In this document: positions 62,467-64,000 of the stretch, piece by piece
Layout: the number at the start of each line of letters is the position of its first letter
Numbering within the stretch: the stretch's first letter is position 1
Assembly: GCA_030917395.1 (NCBI GenBank)
Contig: JAUPUU010000297.1
Location: 52,767 to 116,766, forward strand
Source: Cyanobacteriota bacterium erpe_2018_sw_21hr_WHONDRS-SW48-000092_B_bin.40
GTDB lineage: Bacteria > Cyanobacteriota > Vampirovibrionia > Obscuribacterales > Obscuribacteraceae
Direction: 5' to 3'
DNA length: 64,000 nucleotides
Notes under the pieces: model-generated
The model's input: only the letters and a program-made list of their open reading frames with translations
Databases searched by the model: none
Told to the model about the DNA's origin: nothing
Program-made: the position numbers and the translations under genes

Positions 62467-63000
62467 CTACTTAACGCCCAATAGTTCTACTTCGAAGACC
62501 AAGGTGGCATTCGGAGGAATAACACCGCCAGCGCCTCTGGCACCATAACCAAGGTTTGGTGGAATGGTCAACTTGCGCTTGCCGCCGATTTTCATAGTGG
62601 CCACGCCTTCGTCCCAACCCTTGATCACTTGACCGTTTCCGAGCAAGAATTCAAAAGGCTGATTACGGTCAACTGAACTATCAAACTTGGTGCCATTGGT
62701 TAGCCAGCCGGTGTAGTGCACTACAACTGTTTGACCATTTTTAGGCATAGCGCCTTGGCCCACGACGATGTCTTCAATTACGAGACCGGTGGGTGTTGTG
62801 GTTCCGGTTTGTGTCATGGAATTTGCTCCGCTTGTATTAACGTTGTTTGACTGTTCGCCACTGCTAGTAGTGGCGACATTGCTCGCTCCAGCGCTAGCAT
62901 CCACCGGAGTGGAGGCATTTGAACAGGAGGTTGTTGACAGGCTTGTTAGGCCCATCAGAGTTAGAGCTAAAAAAGTAGAAGTTGGCGCTAGTTTACGCAT
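62467..63000 (-). CDS. FKBP-type peptidyl-prolyl cis-trans isomerase, exported
   Basis: 177 aa. N-terminal signal with Cys (STTSC) that may be lipid-modified, then an Asn/Ser/Thr-rich linker and a C-terminal FKBP domain (about 75-177): [70 protein letters not shown]. The key aromatic and acidic residues of active FKBPs are present. Folding factor in the envelope. GAGG 6 nt before the ATG. Confidence 0.9.
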   Translation of the reverse strand: MRKLAPTSTFLALTLMGLTSLSTTSCSNASTPVDASAGASNVATTSSGEQSNNVNTSGANSMTQTGTTTPTGLVIEDIVVGQGAMPKNGQTVVVHYTGWLTNGTKFDSSVDRNQPFEFLLGNGQVIKGWDEGVATMKIGGKRKLTIPPNLGYGARGAGGVIPPNATLVFEVELLGVK

Positions 63001-63150
63001 TTAAGTCCTCAAATTGAGACCACGCCAAAGTTATAGCAGAACCGAGCGAGATTGCCATTAACGCATATTTTCGTAGTCACCCCATTTACGGCGCAGCCAC
63101 ATAAGTGGATGATCTCAAGAGTTAATTAAAGAGCTAATAGAAAAGGTCTG

Positions 63151-64000
63151 ATGCCCAAATTTAGTGATAACTCCGAACTCGATAGGTCTAAAGCCACAAC
63201 AGCTGATGTTAGTGAAGTGCTGCTGGCCTCTTTAGTCGTGAGCAAAGAGAAACCAAGCGCCCCTGACAAGCCCGTCGGATTTTTCACCAAAGCCGAGGTA
63301 ATTGCCGAGGGCACCCTGACAGGCATGGTCAACCATGGCCTATCCGAAGCCATTAACAATCCCGGCCGCTTCGGTACAGAAGTAGTGGGCGCAGCAGCTC
63401 TTACCCTGGCCATGAAAGGTCCGAGCTGGGTGAGAATGCCAGCCCTGGGTATTGCCACTGTTGGTACGGCTGTTTTTGCCGCCCATGCCGCCGATGCCAC
63501 CAGTAAGGCCGCCGGAATTGCCGAACGGATGACGAGCAGTAATCTCGACCAGAGCAAGGCGGCAATTAGCGAAACTCTCGGCCCTCTTGCCTTTGACGCA
63601 GCCATGATGGTGGGTGCCGGTCATTTAGGCTCGCGTATGGCAGCCAACCTGCCCAAGACATTCCCGACTCACATGGTTGACTCGGTTGTGCCTCGCCTAT
63701 CCTTCGAAATGGGGCCCCAGCTTGCCCTTGAAGGCGTTTCACTGAGCGGAATGGCTCCCGCTGGACCGCGATTGCGTTTTAATACTCCCCATGAGGCCCC
63801 AGGCCTAAAAGCTAAGCCCGAAAACGTCATGGCAATGGCTAATCATGGCGAAGCTGGAGGAGGCGGAGGAGCAGGCGCCAATCGTGAAATATTAAAAGAC
63901 GGCTACAAGATTCTTAATTTCCGGGGCACCCGAGGTGAAGATGTTCAGCTTGTAGATAAATTGCCAGCCATGAAACCCGTTGAGCTGCTCCATGGCGACC
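63151..64000 (+). CDS. 5' part of a long protein of unknown function (runs off the window)
   Basis: ATG 63151 (AAAGG 4 nt before) opens a frame with no stop to base 64000, 283 codons, absent from the ORF track because it has no end. Residues 1-40 are polar; about 60-125 are weakly hydrophobic, Ala/Gly/Thr-rich helices (GTEVVGAAALTLAMKGPSW, GTAVFAAHAADATSKAAGIA). A Gly-rich linker (GEAGGGGGAGAN) precedes a new charged domain (RGTRGEDVQLVDKLP). The layout resembles long multi-domain proteins of this group, here with a helical N-part also echoed in the HtrA-like protease at 19462. Function unknown. The two minus-strand ORFs listed here are shadows. Confidence 0.6.
   Translation, partial: MPKFSDNSELDRSKATTADVSEVLLASLVVSKEKPSAPDKPVGFFTKAEVIAEGTLTGMVNHGLSEAINNPGRFGTEVVGAAALTLAMKGPSWVRMPALGIATVGTAVFAAHAADATSKAAGIAERMTSSNLDQSKAAISETLGPLAFDAAMMVGAGHLGSRMAANLPKTFPTHMVDSVVPRLSFEMGPQLALEGVSLSGMAPAGPRLRFNTPHEAPGLKAKPENVMAMANHGEAGGGGGAGANREILKDGYKILNFRGTRGEDVQLVDKLPAMKPVELLHGD

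Noticed and set aside
63126-63624. Minus-strand ORFs of 159 and 94 aa at the right edge
   Set aside because: Shadows of the open plus-strand frame from 63151, which has the better start.
1-64000. Mobile elements or prophage
   Set aside because: No transposase, integrase, terminal repeats or phage structural genes; composition is even across the window.

Overview
The window (about 48% GC by eye) looks like chromosome from a diderm, non-photosynthetic heterotroph related to Cyanobacteria, most plausibly Melainabacteria/Vampirovibrionia of the Obscuribacterales type. This placement is inference. It rests on tRNA genes without an encoded CCA, an RND efflux pair, lipoproteins, an S-layer-homology (SLH) lipoprotein, a SulP transporter fused to a carbonic anhydrase, many exported proteins of unknown family, and long low-complexity proteins. 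No photosynthesis gene, phage, transposase, CRISPR array or rRNA is visible. Genes lie on both strands in short operons, often with 1-14 nt overlaps.

Layout. 1-9.2 kb: the 3' end of a spermidine-synthase-like membrane protein, an FCY1-like cytosine deaminase, a MshEN-like protein, a SulP-STAS-carbonic anhydrase fusion, a membrane protein, tRNA-Leu, a sarcosine-oxidase-like enzyme, a fumarylacetoacetase-family enzyme, and a rhodanese with a small membrane partner. 9.3-17.7 kb: small unknowns, a persulfide-dioxygenase/double-rhodanese fusion, then an overlapping operon of M1 aminopeptidase, DUF3142 protein and a large exported unknown, closed by tRNA-Glu, tRNA-Lys and tRNA-Arg on the other strand. 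18-26.5 kb: a kinase-fold protein, an HtrA-like protease without PDZ, an SDR, an aldo/keto reductase, an MltG operon and a GATase-like exported protein. 26.5-32.5 kb: a CzcA/CusA-type metal efflux pump with its adaptor and a CNNM/CorC-type protein.

32.5-46 kb: D-lyxose isomerase, a Dnmt2-family methyltransferase, RluE-type pseudouridine synthase, a long repeat-rich protein, the SLH lipoprotein, a second aldo/keto reductase coupled to a paralogue of the GATase-like protein, DUF1963, an AhpD-like protein, glutaredoxin, phosphate acetyltransferase, and a triple treble-clef (DUF4379-like) protein behind a possible 22-codon leader ORF. 46-64 kb: a glucoamylase-family protein, a TPR-metzincin protease, a TPR-histidine kinase-response regulator operon, a Pro/Ala/Trp-repeat protein, a thioredoxin-like/SRPBCC pair, a PilB/GspE-like protein lacking its ATPase core, an FKBP isomerase, and the 5' part of a long ORF that runs off the window and is missing from the ORF track.

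The most interesting points are: (1) a bacterial Dnmt2 with the family-specific CFT motif, in the same window as a tRNA-Glu that carries C38, the base such enzymes modify; (2) a PilB-like protein that keeps its N-terminal domains but has lost the Walker motifs; (3) a regular 13-nt AGATT array upstream of pta; (4) three exact-period 11-bp repeats next to the SRPBCC start; and (5) a pair of GATase-like exported paralogues. Starts were moved from the ORF track where a clear Shine-Dalgarno sequence or gene overlap favoured another codon; each case is noted.
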